Positions 1 to 7,261 of a stretch of DNA of 64,000 nucleotides are shown piece after piece (within the stretch, counting starts at the first letter, position 1; every line of letters begins with the position of its first letter). The position numbers and the translations under genes are program-made. The notes beneath the pieces are model-generated. The model saw nothing but the letters and a program-made list of their open reading frames with translations. It was not told the origin of the DNA and ran no database searches. The DNA comes from Longispora albida DSM 44784 (GTDB lineage: Bacteria; Actinomycetota; Actinomycetes; Mycobacteriales; Micromonosporaceae), in NCBI RefSeq assembly GCF_000379825.1, contig NZ_KB903837.1, positions 279,193 to 343,192 of the forward strand. Direction: 5' to 3'.

Positions 1-1041
1 ATCGTGGACGACGGCTGGCAGACGGCCGACACGGGGCGCGGGTATGGCCACTGTGGAGAGTGGGAGCCCGTCTTCCCGGACATGCCGGGTCATGTGCATC
101 GGGTGCGGTCGCTCGGGCTCGCGTACATCCTGTGGTTCGCCCTGCCCTTCCTGGGTGAGCGGTCCGCGGCCTGGAGTGAGCTGAAACCCTTGCTGCTCAA
201 GGAGATTCCGGACCTTCAGGCGGGTGTGCTCGATCCGCGGCACGCCGAGGTCCGCGACTTCCTGACCGGCAAGCTCTCCGCAGCCGTGGCCGAGTGGGGC
301 TGCGACGGGCTCAAGGTCGACTTCGTGGACACGTATGCCGACCCGGACGTCATGCCTGCCCTGGCCCAGCTGCTCGGGCAGCTCGACGCCCGGCTGCGCG
401 AGGTCAGGCCCGACGTCCTGGTCGAGCACCGGCAGAACTACGTCAGCCCCCTGCTGTGGCCGTACGCGACGATGGTCCGCGCCGCCGACTGCCCGCTGTC
501 GCCGGCGGAGAACCGGCAGCGGATCATCGACCTGCGGCTGACCGCCGGCCCGCTCGCCGTGCACGCCGACCCGGTCACGTGGCACCCGGCAAGCTCGCCG
601 GAGGACATCGCCGCCCAATTGATCAATGCCATTTTCGGTGTACCGCAGATCTCCGCCGACCTCACGGCGCTGACGGACGCGCAACGAGCAGCCGTGGCCT
701 TCTGGCTGGGTTTCTCCCGCGAGCACCTGGGCGTCCTCCAGCTCGGCCTGCTCCGGCCGGCGCGCGCCGAGCAGGGCTATCCGCTGGTCGTCGCGACCGA
801 CGGCGTCACCACGATCGCCGGGCGGTACTCGGCGCTGCCGGTCGAGGTGCCGGGCGGGCGGCTGCTGGTCGCCAACGCCGACGCCGACGAGCGCGTGATC
901 CTCGCGGCAGAGCCGGGCCAGACGCGAAATGCCGAGGTCAGGGGCTGCACGGGTGTGGTGGTATGGGCCGGGCCGGTGGACTTCCCGGCCGGGCTCGCCA
1001 CGGTCCGGGTGCCGAGGGGCGGGCTGCTGAGCGTGGCGTGA
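1..1041 (+). CDS. GH36-like alpha-galactosidase family glycosidase, 5'-truncated
   Basis: The reading frame is open from base 1, so the N-terminus lies outside the window. It begins inside a TIM barrel at the 'DDGWQ' motif typical of GH36/GH27 alpha-galactosidases. A later strand carries 'DGLKVDF' (about residues 101-107 counted from the GTG at 4), where the Asp is the expected nucleophile. An 'RAADCP' segment near residue 162 is a plausible acid/base region. The C-terminal third (from about residue 250) looks like the beta-sandwich that follows the barrel in this family. The likely role is hydrolysis of alpha-linked galactosides or related sugars. The substrate cannot be read from this part. 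The downstream acetyltransferase follows after 11 bases, so the two may be cotranscribed. Confidence 0.75.
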   Translation: MVDDGWQTADTGRGYGHCGEWEPVFPDMPGHVHRVRSLGLAYILWFALPFLGERSAAWSELKPLLLKEIPDLQAGVLDPRHAEVRDFLTGKLSAAVAEWGCDGLKVDFVDTYADPDVMPALAQLLGQLDARLREVRPDVLVEHRQNYVSPLLWPYATMVRAADCPLSPAENRQRIIDLRLTAGPLAVHADPVTWHPASSPEDIAAQLINAIFGVPQISADLTALTDAQRAAVAFWLGFSREHLGVLQLGLLRPARAEQGYPLVVATDGVTTIAGRYSALPVEVPGGRLLVANADADERVILAAEPGQTRNAEVRGCTGVVVWAGPVDFPAGLATVRVPRGGLLSVA

Positions 1042-1052
1042 GGGAGAAGCGG

Positions 1053-1940
1053 GTGCGGGTACGGGGGTACCGGGACGAGGACTTCCCGGCTGTGGTGGAG
1101 GCCGTGGCCGGCTGGATCGCGGCGGCGGGCCGGGCCGGGTACGACCACGTGGGCGAGATCCCGCACCGGATCTACGAGAACCTGCGCGGCCGGTACCCGG
1201 TGGGCGACGTCGTGCGGCTGTGGGCGGACGAGGGCGGGATCGCGGGGCTGGCGATCTGCCGCCGCTTCGGGAACGCCTTCGACGTGTTCACTGCGCCCCG
1301 GCTGCGCGGTACCGAGGCCGAGGCCGCGATGATCCGGCATGCCGTGGAGGTGACGGCGGCCGGGACGAGCGAGGAGTACGTGCTCACGGACGTGTGGGAC
1401 TCTGACGCTGCCCGGGTGGAGGTGCTGGAACGGCTGGGCTTCGAGTACTTCCGGGTCTGGGACGACATCCGGGAGCGGGATCTGGCCCGGTTGCCGCCCG
1501 TCTCCACAGTGGATCGATATGTCGTCCGCAGTGCCACCTTGGACGACGCCGGCCAGCTCGCCGAAGCGCGGAACCAGTCGTTCGGCGAGGACTGGACGGG
1601 GCGTCAGTACCGGGACGCCGTGATGACCAAGCCGGGCTACGATCCGGCGCGCGAGATCGTGGCTGTGACGGCGGACGGGCGGGTCGCCGCGTACACCGTG
1701 TGGTGGTCCGATCCGGTCAACGGGATCGGGCACTTCGAGCCGGTCGGTACACACCGGGAATTCCAGCGGCAGGGCCTCGGGCGCGCCGTCATGCTGCACG
1801 CCATGCATGCCATGCGCGCTGCTGGACTGACTCGCGTGACCGTCAACCACAACGCGGAGAACGTCCCAGCGGAGGCGCTCTACACCAGCCTGGGCTTCGT
1901 CGGCAGCGGCCGGACACTGGGCTTCAAAGTCAAGGTCTAG
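1053..1940 (+). CDS. Tandem GNAT-fold acetyltransferase
   Basis: This 295-residue protein appears to contain two GNAT units. The first is degenerate (about 1-150). The second (about 160-295) carries a clear acetyl-CoA loop 'REFQRQGLGRAVM' and the terminal 'NVPAEALYTSLGF' typical of N-acetyltransferases. The GTG at 1053 is preferred because 'AGGGAGAAG' sits at proper spacing. An alternative GTG at 1038 would overlap the glycosidase stop. Two-domain GNATs of this kind act on small molecules such as aminoglycosides, mycothiol precursors or polyamines, but nothing here fixes the acceptor. The open frame continues far upstream, but that part is out of frame with the glycosidase and is not coding. 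Confidence 0.8.
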   Translation: MRVRGYRDEDFPAVVEAVAGWIAAAGRAGYDHVGEIPHRIYENLRGRYPVGDVVRLWADEGGIAGLAICRRFGNAFDVFTAPRLRGTEAEAAMIRHAVEVTAAGTSEEYVLTDVWDSDAARVEVLERLGFEYFRVWDDIRERDLARLPPVSTVDRYVVRSATLDDAGQLAEARNQSFGEDWTGRQYRDAVMTKPGYDPAREIVAVTADGRVAAYTVWWSDPVNGIGHFEPVGTHREFQRQGLGRAVMLHAMHAMRAAGLTRVTVNHNAENVPAEALYTSLGFVGSGRTLGFKVKV

Positions 1941-2010
1941 CCGCCAGTCCAATGTGGTCGCACAATGATGACGCCACGGGGCTACTCCGACCTGAAGCAG
2001 GGAGACAGCG

Positions 2011-2175
2011 ATGCGCGCTGAGGACGTCGTCCGTTCCTGGAAGGACCCGGACAACACGGCTGCCGACCACCCGGCCGGGCAGATCTCGCTCGCGGTGACC
2101 GCGATCGCCGGCTGGCCGTTCAGCGACCTGATGGACTGCACGACCTTCCCGAACGACGAAGACGAGATCTGGTAA
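2011..2175 (+). CDS. Class II lanthipeptide precursor, mersacidin/lichenicidin-type leader (copy 1)
   Basis: This small gene encodes 54 residues and is preceded by 'GGAGA'. Its leader 'MRAEDVVRSWKDPD' followed by 'HPAGQI' matches the mersacidin and lichenicidin leaders, which have 'IIRSWKDP..NPAG' and 'ILSWKNP..HPAG'. The C-terminal part has 'AIAGW' at 31-35, a possible processing site, then Ser38, Asp39, a single Cys43, 'TTF' and an acidic tail ending in Trp54. A Ser38-Cys43 lanthionine ring is possible. The neighbouring paralogue at 2216 keeps the same length, leader, Ser38, Cys43 and terminal Trp. No LanM or LanT gene is present in the window, so the modifying enzyme would have to lie elsewhere. 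Identification of the leader is strong; the mature product is inference. Confidence 0.75.
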   Translation: MRAEDVVRSWKDPDNTAADHPAGQISLAVTAIAGWPFSDLMDCTTFPNDEDEIW

Positions 2176-2215
2176 CAGGCCGCCCGGCGGCGGCCAGAGA
2201 AGGCAGGGGCACACC

Positions 2216-2380
2216 ATGAGCGCGGAAGACGTCGTCCGGTTGTGGAAGGATCCCGACCGCACCAGCCCCGGCCACCCGGCGGGGCAGATCATGCTCGACC
2301 GGAGCGGTGACCACCCCACCACCGGCAGCGACGTGGTCCTGTGTACCAGCTTCGAGTCCGAGGAGGACGACCTCTGGTAG
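2216..2380 (+). CDS. Class II lanthipeptide precursor, mersacidin/lichenicidin-type leader (copy 2)
   Basis: A second 54-residue gene lies 40 bases after copy 1, with a purine-rich 'AGAGAAGGCAGGGG' upstream. The leader 'MSAEDVVRLWKDPD' and 'HPAGQI' at 20-25 match copy 1 almost exactly, while residues 26-37 diverge. The C-terminal pattern is again Ser38-Asp39, three residues, Cys43-Thr44-Ser45-Phe46, then an acidic run and Trp54. Conservation of leader and ring positions with divergence between them suggests a two-peptide system or duplicated substrates. The gene end overlaps the longest possible reading frame of the LuxR-type regulator. It is too short for routine gene calling and is easily missed. 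Confidence 0.75.
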   Translation: MSAEDVVRLWKDPDRTSPGHPAGQIMLDRSGDHPTTGSDVVLCTSFESEEDDLW

Positions 2381-2412
2381 GTCGGCTCGGTGCGAGGCCG
2401 CCGCGCGCGGGC

Positions 2413-5226
2413 GTGCTGGTCGGCCGCGAGCGCGAACTCGCCGCGCTGTCCACTGTGCTGCGCGACGCGATGGCCGGGGCAGGTCAGGCCGTGTTCCTGC
2501 TCGGCGAGGCAGGCATCGGCAAGTCCCGGATGGCCGCCGAGCTGAGCAGGGTCGCGGTCACCACCGGCGCGCGGGTCCGCAGGGGCCGGGCCGGCGGGGC
2601 CGTGGCCGGGATACCGTTCCGGCCGCTCGCCGAGGCGCTGGCCCCGCTGTTCCACGACGGCGTACCGGAGTCGCTGGCCGGGCTGCTCGGCCCCAGCTGG
2701 CCGCACAGCACCGTCGAGCACTCGCCGATCCTGCTCGGCGAGGCCGTGCTGCGGCTGCTCGCCGCGGACAGCGCGGCCGGCGGCTGCCTGCTGGTACTGG
2801 AGGACCTGCACGAGGCCGACACCGACACGCTGGCCGTGGTGGAGTACCTGGCGGACAACCTCGGCGGCCATCGCGTCCTGCTCGTGGCCACCACCCGCCC
2901 CGAGCCCTGCCCGGCCGTCGACCTCGCCTACTCGGCCGCCCAGCGCCGGGCCGCCGGGATCACGACTCTGGGGCCGCTGACCGCCGGGCACGTACGCGAG
3001 CTGTCGGCCGGCCTGCTCGGCGTGCCCGCCGGCGCGCTGCCCGCCGAGCTGGCCGCGCGGGCCTGGCGGGACAGCGAGGGCAACCCGTTCGTCGTCGAGG
3101 AACTGCTCGCCGGGGTGCGCCTGGTCCGCAGCCACGGGCGGTGGGTACCGGAGGATCCCGGCACGCCGGCCTGGGACGGCGTACCGGCCACCGTCGCCGC
3201 GAGCGTCAACCAGCGGGCGGCGAAGCTCGGCGGGGACCTGCACGCGCTGCTGCGGTTCGGGGCACTGCTGGGGCGGCGGTTCCCGTACCAGGTCGTGGCG
3301 GCGGCCGCCGGTACGAAGCCGGGGGTGCGGGCCGGTGTCGACGCCGGGCTGCTGGCGCCGGACCAGGCGGAGCCCGGCTGGTATGTGTTCCGGCACGCGC
3401 TGACCGCAGAGGCACTGCTCAGCCAGCTCCTGCCCGAGGAACGGTCCGCGATGGCCGAGACGATGGCGCGGACCATCCACGAGATCCACAGTGGACTGCC
3501 GGGCGACTGGTGCCAGCTGTCGGCGGCGCTGCTCGCCGACGCCGGCGACCGTGCCGGGGCTTCGCAGCTTTTCGCGGAGGCCAGCCGGCGCGCGCTGGGC
3601 GCGGGCGCTGCCGGATCGGCCCTGGCGCTGATCGACCGGGCGCTGGCCCTCCACGGCGACCTGAGAGCCGAGCCATGGGCGCTGGACCTGCTGCTGACCG
3701 TGCTCAGCGCCGTCGGCGAGGTGGACAGGGCACTCCTCCTGGAACGGGACCTCGCCCAGCTGTCCGGCAGGCTCCAGCCCGCCGACCTCGCCGTGCTGCA
3801 CGCGCGGATCGCCGGCGCGGCACTGATCGCCGGGCGGAGGGCTGCCGGGCTCGCCCAGATCGCCATCGCCAGGGACCTGCTGGGCGGGTCGAGCCTGCCG
3901 CTGCTCGACGTGATCGAGGCCCGCGCCGTGCAGGGCAAACCGGGGCCGGGCGGCTGGGCGCGCGCCGAGGAGCTGGCGCTGCGCGCGGTCACAGACCCCG
4001 ACCCGCAGGTCAGGTACCAGGCGCTCAAGGTGCTGGGGTTCGCCGCCCGGCTGCGCAGTGCCGAGGAGACCGAGCAGATCTTCAGCCAGATGCTGCGCAT
4101 CGCCGACGAGATCGGGGTGGCGGGCTGGCGGATCGACGCGCTGGTCCACCTGGGTACCAACGACGCGCTCCACATGGGACGGCCGGGGAGGCTGGAGGCT
4201 GCGCGGGCCGAGGCGGAGCGGTCGGGCTCCGTGCACGTGTACAGCCAGATCGACTGCCTGCGCGTCATGATCATGGTGCAGAACGGGGACTACGAGCTGG
4301 CTTCCGCCCTGATCGCCGAGGCGCTGCCGATGGCGGCCCGCACCAGGCGCGGGCAGGTGACCAGGTACCTGATCCTGGGGCAGGCGATCCTGGCCGGCCA
4401 CCAGGGGGACAGGGCCGGAGTCGCCAGGCACATGGCGGAGCTGACGGCGCTGGGCGGGGACGGTACCCACTACCCGCCGATCGGATGGGGCCTGGCCGAC
4501 GCGGTGTGCGCACTCCTGGAGGAGGACCGTGACCGGGCCAGGGCCCAGCTCGACCGCGCAGCCGAACAGGAGAGGGCTACCGAGAGCCCGTACGGGCTGT
4601 CCGGCCGCTTCGGCCTGCGCCTCCTGCTGGGCGTCCTGTCTGGACGATCGGGCTGGGGTGACTACGAGCAGCTGACGGCCGACGCCCGTACCCGGATGCG
4701 GTGGAACGCCCAGTTCGTCGCGGCCAGCCGCGCCGTGCTGCTCGGCCGGGACGGCGACGGCGAAGCCGCGGCGGGAGCGATGGCCGAGTCGGCAGCCCTG
4801 TCGGAGACCTATCCGCTCGCCGCGCACCTGATCCTCAGGCTGGCCGCCGAGGAGGCGCTGACGGCCGGCTGGGGGGACCCGGTCGGCTGGGCGCGGACGG
4901 CGGAGAGCTTCTTCCACGCGCACGGGCTGACCGCTGTGGCAGCGGCCAGCCGTGCGGTGCTGCGCTCGGCGGACGCCCGGGTGTTCCAGCACCGGCGCGG
5001 CTCGGAGAAGGTACCGGAGGCCGCGCGGCTGGCCGGGGTGACCGTCCGCGAGTACGAGGTGCTGGAGCTCCTGGCCGGGCAGCTCAGCAACGCCGAGATC
5101 GCCGAACGGCTGTTCATCTCGGTGCGGACGGTCGAGAAACACGTGGCGAACCTGATCGGCAAGCTGGGCCTGCCCGGCCGCCGGGGAGCACGATCCTATC
5201 TGGACGGCGTCAGGCCGCCACGTTGA
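2413..5226 (+). CDS. LAL-family LuxR transcriptional regulator with AAA_16 ATPase
   Basis: This 937-residue protein has the three-part LAL layout. An N-terminal AAA_16 domain begins 'VLVGREREL' with Walker A 'GEAGIGKS' at about 31-38 and a Walker-B-like 'LLVLEDLHEAD'. A long helical TPR-like middle follows. The C-terminal LuxR HTH (about 890-930) reads 'VTVREYEVLELLAGQLSNAE' and 'VRTVEKHVANLIGKLG'. Such proteins are ATP-dependent activators, often pathway-specific in actinomycetes. GTG 2413 gives the usual N-terminus. GTG 2341 is also in frame and would overlap the second lanthipeptide gene by 40 bases. Its position directly after the two precursors suggests, but does not prove, that it controls them. 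It ends 17 bases inside the convergent ohr gene. Confidence 0.85.
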   Translation: MLVGRERELAALSTVLRDAMAGAGQAVFLLGEAGIGKSRMAAELSRVAVTTGARVRRGRAGGAVAGIPFRPLAEALAPLFHDGVPESLAGLLGPSWPHSTVEHSPILLGEAVLRLLAADSAAGGCLLVLEDLHEADTDTLAVVEYLADNLGGHRVLLVATTRPEPCPAVDLAYSAAQRRAAGITTLGPLTAGHVRELSAGLLGVPAGALPAELAARAWRDSEGNPFVVEELLAGVRLVRSHGRWVPEDPGTPAWDGVPATVAASVNQRAAKLGGDLHALLRFGALLGRRFPYQVVAAAAGTKPGVRAGVDAGLLAPDQAEPGWYVFRHALTAEALLSQLLPEERSAMAETMARTIHEIHSGLPGDWCQLSAALLADAGDRAGASQLFAEASRRALGAGAAGSALALIDRALALHGDLRAEPWALDLLLTVLSAVGEVDRALLLERDLAQLSGRLQPADLAVLHARIAGAALIAGRRAAGLAQIAIARDLLGGSSLPLLDVIEARAVQGKPGPGGWARAEELALRAVTDPDPQVRYQALKVLGFAARLRSAEETEQIFSQMLRIADEIGVAGWRIDALVHLGTNDALHMGRPGRLEAARAEAERSGSVHVYSQIDCLRVMIMVQNGDYELASALIAEALPMAARTRRGQVTRYLILGQAILAGHQGDRAGVARHMAELTALGGDGTHYPPIGWGLADAVCALLEEDRDRARAQLDRAAEQERATESPYGLSGRFGLRLLLGVLSGRSGWGDYEQLTADARTRMRWNAQFVAASRAVLLGRDGDGEAAAGAMAESAALSETYPLAAHLILRLAAEEALTAGWGDPVGWARTAESFFHAHGLTAVAAASRAVLRSADARVFQHRRGSEKVPEAARLAGVTVREYEVLELLAGQLSNAEIAERLFISVRTVEKHVANLIGKLGLPGRRGARSYLDGVRPPR

Positions 5227-5629
5227 CGGTGACCTCGATGTTGCCCCGGGTCGCGTTCGAGTAGGGGCAGACCTCGTGCGCCTTGGCGACCAGGGCGCTG
5301 GCCTGCTCTGCCGGGACGCCGGGGAGCGCGGCCGTCAGGTTCACGGCGAGGGTGTAACCGCCGGCACCGTTGGCGCCGAGGCCGACCTTGGCCGCGACGG
5401 TGGAACCGTCCAGCGCCACCCCGGCCTTGCCGGCCACCAGCCGCAGGGCCGAGTGGAAGCACGCCGCGTACCCGGCGGCGAACAGCTGCTCCGGGTTGGT
5501 CGCCCCACCGGCTCCGCCCAGCTCGGCCGGCACGGCGAGCGTGGTGTCGAGCAGGCCGTCGGCGGTGCGGACCGCGCCGTCCCGGCCGCCGCCGGTCGCC
5601 AGGGCCTCGGTCGTGTACAGAACCTTCAT
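5210..5629 (-). CDS. ohr: Organic hydroperoxide resistance protein (Ohr/OsmC)
   Basis: This 139-residue thiol peroxidase reduces organic hydroperoxides. It carries the Ohr signatures: an N-terminal 'VLYTTEALATGGGRDG', the first catalytic Cys in 'GYAACFHSAL', and the second in 'HEVCPYSNATRGN'. Length is normal for Ohr. The start ATG overlaps the stop of the upstream ohrR gene by four bases, so translation is probably coupled. Ohr enzymes are cytosolic dimers regenerated by lipoylated proteins or, in actinobacteria, by mycothiol-linked systems. The 3' end overlaps the convergent LAL regulator by 17 bases. Confidence 0.93.
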   Translation of the reverse strand: MKVLYTTEALATGGGRDGAVRTADGLLDTTLAVPAELGGAGGATNPEQLFAAGYAACFHSALRLVAGKAGVALDGSTVAAKVGLGANGAGGYTLAVNLTAALPGVPAEQASALVAKAHEVCPYSNATRGNIEVTVNVAA

Positions 5630-6081
5630 GATGAGTGTCTCCTGTGGATGGTGGTGGTGATCTCGGTCAGCGTGCGGTGGAGAGCTGCGAAGTCCGTACC
5701 GGGCAGGTCGATCTCGCAGGCCAGCCGGGCCGGGATGCCCTCGGCCCGGCCGCGCAGCGCCCGGCCGTCGTCGGTGAGGGCGATCTCGACCCGCCGTTCG
5801 TCGGCCGAGCTGCGCTGGCGGGTGACGAAGCCGAGGGCTTCGAGCCGTTTCAGCAGCGGCGACAGGGTGCCGGAGTCGAGCTGGAGGTCGGAGCCGAGGT
5901 CGGAGACCGTCCGGCCGTCGCGCTCCCACAGGGCGAGCATGACCAGGTACTGCGGGTAGGTCAGGCCCAGCTCGGCGAGCATCGGGCGGTAGACGGCCGT
6001 CATGGCCCGGGAGGCGGAGTAGAGCGCGAAGCAGAGCTGGCTGCTCAGCGCCATGGTGTTCCGCGGGGCCTCGTTCTCCAT
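5626..6081 (-). CDS. ohrR: MarR-family organic peroxide sensor OhrR
   Basis: This is a 151-residue MarR winged-helix repressor. 'SQLCFALYSASRAM' near residues 14-27 holds the conserved N-terminal Cys of OhrR that is oxidised by organic peroxides. The recognition region 'LQLDSGTLSPLLKRLEALGF' and wing 'SADERRVEIALTDDG' follow in the usual order. It is cotranscribed with ohr (4-base overlap) and has a near-perfect palindrome 21 bases upstream of its start, consistent with autoregulation. Oxidation of the sensor Cys would relieve repression of both genes. Confidence 0.92.
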   Translation of the reverse strand: MENEAPRNTMALSSQLCFALYSASRAMTAVYRPMLAELGLTYPQYLVMLALWERDGRTVSDLGSDLQLDSGTLSPLLKRLEALGFVTRQRSSADERRVEIALTDDGRALRGRAEGIPARLACEIDLPGTDFAALHRTLTEITTTIHRRHSS

Positions 6082-6101
6082 GAGGAGAAAGGTAGTGGGA
6101 A

Positions 6102-6123
6102 ATTAAGTTGTGCACAACGTAAT
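6102..6123. promoter_or_regulatory. Probable OhrR operator
   Basis: A 22-base palindrome with one mismatched pair is centred on TTGTGCACAA. It lies 21 bases upstream of the ohrR start in an unusually AT-rich patch. Size, symmetry and place fit a MarR/OhrR binding site controlling the ohrR-ohr operon. Confidence 0.7.
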
Positions 6124-6402
6124 GCGGGTCACGGATCGCCGCGACGGTGGGCGCTGGGCGTTATCAGTACAAAATTATGGGTTTGGGGCTTTGGGTGTCA
6201 GCGGGGCTGGCCCTGGACTGTGCCTGTGGCCGGAATGGACTGTCCATATCGGCGCTGAGCTGCGCGATTGAGAAAATGTCGGTGGCCGCTACTAACCTGC
6301 CCCGTATCCGCTCCCACGGGGTTGTCTGACAGGGAGCATCCTGTGCGGCTGCCTGGGCACCAGTGTGCCCGGCGGAAGGTGTCTGAGAGGACAAGATCCC
6401 GG
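6124..6402. other. Intergenic region between ohrR and the DUF4132 operon
   Basis: No convincing gene is seen here. The stretch must hold the promoter of the operon starting at 6403. A short inverted repeat, ATGGAC-T-GTCCAT at 6235-6247, is the only clear symmetric element and could be an operator. A 60-codon open frame (6147-6329) has no ribosome site or recognisable family and is treated as chance. Confidence 0.4.
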
Positions 6403-7260
6403 ATGAATTGGCTGGCCGCTGGCGGCGGCTATCAGGTGACACTGCGCGAGGGCACGGTCGTCGCCCGCAACGCCAAGGGCAAGGAGCTGCGGTCGCTGCC
6501 CGCCGCGCTGCGCGAGGACCCGGTGGTGACCGGGCTGCGCCAGCTCACCGAATGGCTGGTCAGGCACCAGGCGCACTGCGCGGCCGAGGTGGAGAAGTGG
6601 ATGATCCGCTCGCTTCCGGTGCCGATGGCGCTGGTCAGCGAGGTGTGGGCGGACGATTGCTGGCGGGCCGCGCTCGCTGATCTCGTGGTCACCGCTGGCG
6701 AGGAAACGGGTTTCCTCCGGGACGCCGGCCCCGAGGGCGCGGGTCTGGTCACTGTGGACGGTGACACGCTGCGGGTGAAGACCACTGAGATCAAAATTCT
6801 TCATCCTGTACTGATCGAGGAGCTCGACGACTTCCGCGAGTTCGCGGCGGACCTCGGGGTGAGCCAGTCGGCCACGCAGCTCTTCCGCGAGACGTGGGTG
6901 AAGCCGGAGGGCCTCGACGCGCAGGCCGGCAGCGTCACCGAGTTCTCCGGCGGGCGGTACGAGCAGCTGCGCCACCTGACCGGCCGTGCCACCTCCCTCG
7001 GGTACCCGGTGCGGGGCGGCTACGCGGTCTGCCGGGTCGTCGAGGGCGGCCAGGCCTCCGAGGCGCGGTGCTGGATCGGCGCCGACGACCCCTACTACGA
7101 GGCCGAGACCGGCGACCTGGTCTTCACCGGCCCGTCCGGCGGGGCGCTGACCCTGGGCGAGGTCGGGCCGATCGCCTGGTCGGAAGGAATGCGGATGGCC
7201 GCGGCGCTGTACGCGGGGCGTGTGCCGGACAAGAACCAGAACGAGACGGAGGAGGCCTGA
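6403..7260 (+). CDS. DUF4132 domain protein, first gene of a MoxR-vWA operon
   Basis: This 285-residue soluble protein resembles the C-terminal DUF4132 region of E. coli YehI/MolR. Supporting segments are 'TTEIKILHPVLIEELDDF' (about 126-143), an 'LFRETWV' segment, and a central 'GGRYEQLRHLTGRATSLGY'. The ATG at 6403 is chosen because the family similarity begins there and 'GAGAGGA' precedes it. An upstream in-frame ATG at 6268 would add a tail unlike the family. The next gene begins one base after its stop, so the two are translationally coupled. In E. coli the DUF4132 unit is part of one long protein; here it stands alone. Molecular function is not known. Confidence 0.7.
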   Translation: MNWLAAGGGYQVTLREGTVVARNAKGKELRSLPAALREDPVVTGLRQLTEWLVRHQAHCAAEVEKWMIRSLPVPMALVSEVWADDCWRAALADLVVTAGEETGFLRDAGPEGAGLVTVDGDTLRVKTTEIKILHPVLIEELDDFREFAADLGVSQSATQLFRETWVKPEGLDAQAGSVTEFSGGRYEQLRHLTGRATSLGYPVRGGYAVCRVVEGGQASEARCWIGADDPYYEAETGDLVFTGPSGGALTLGEVGPIAWSEGMRMAAALYAGRVPDKNQNETEEA

Positions 7261-7261
7261 G

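Noticed and set aside
1930..5142. 1070-codon reverse-strand open frame opposite the LAL regulator
   Set aside because: Pro/Arg/Gly-rich translation without any family pattern. It is the usual antisense shadow of a high-GC gene; the plus strand has clear Walker A and LuxR HTH motifs.
6147..6329. 60-codon ORF upstream of the DUF4132 gene
   Set aside because: No ribosome site and no family; overlaps the presumed promoter region.
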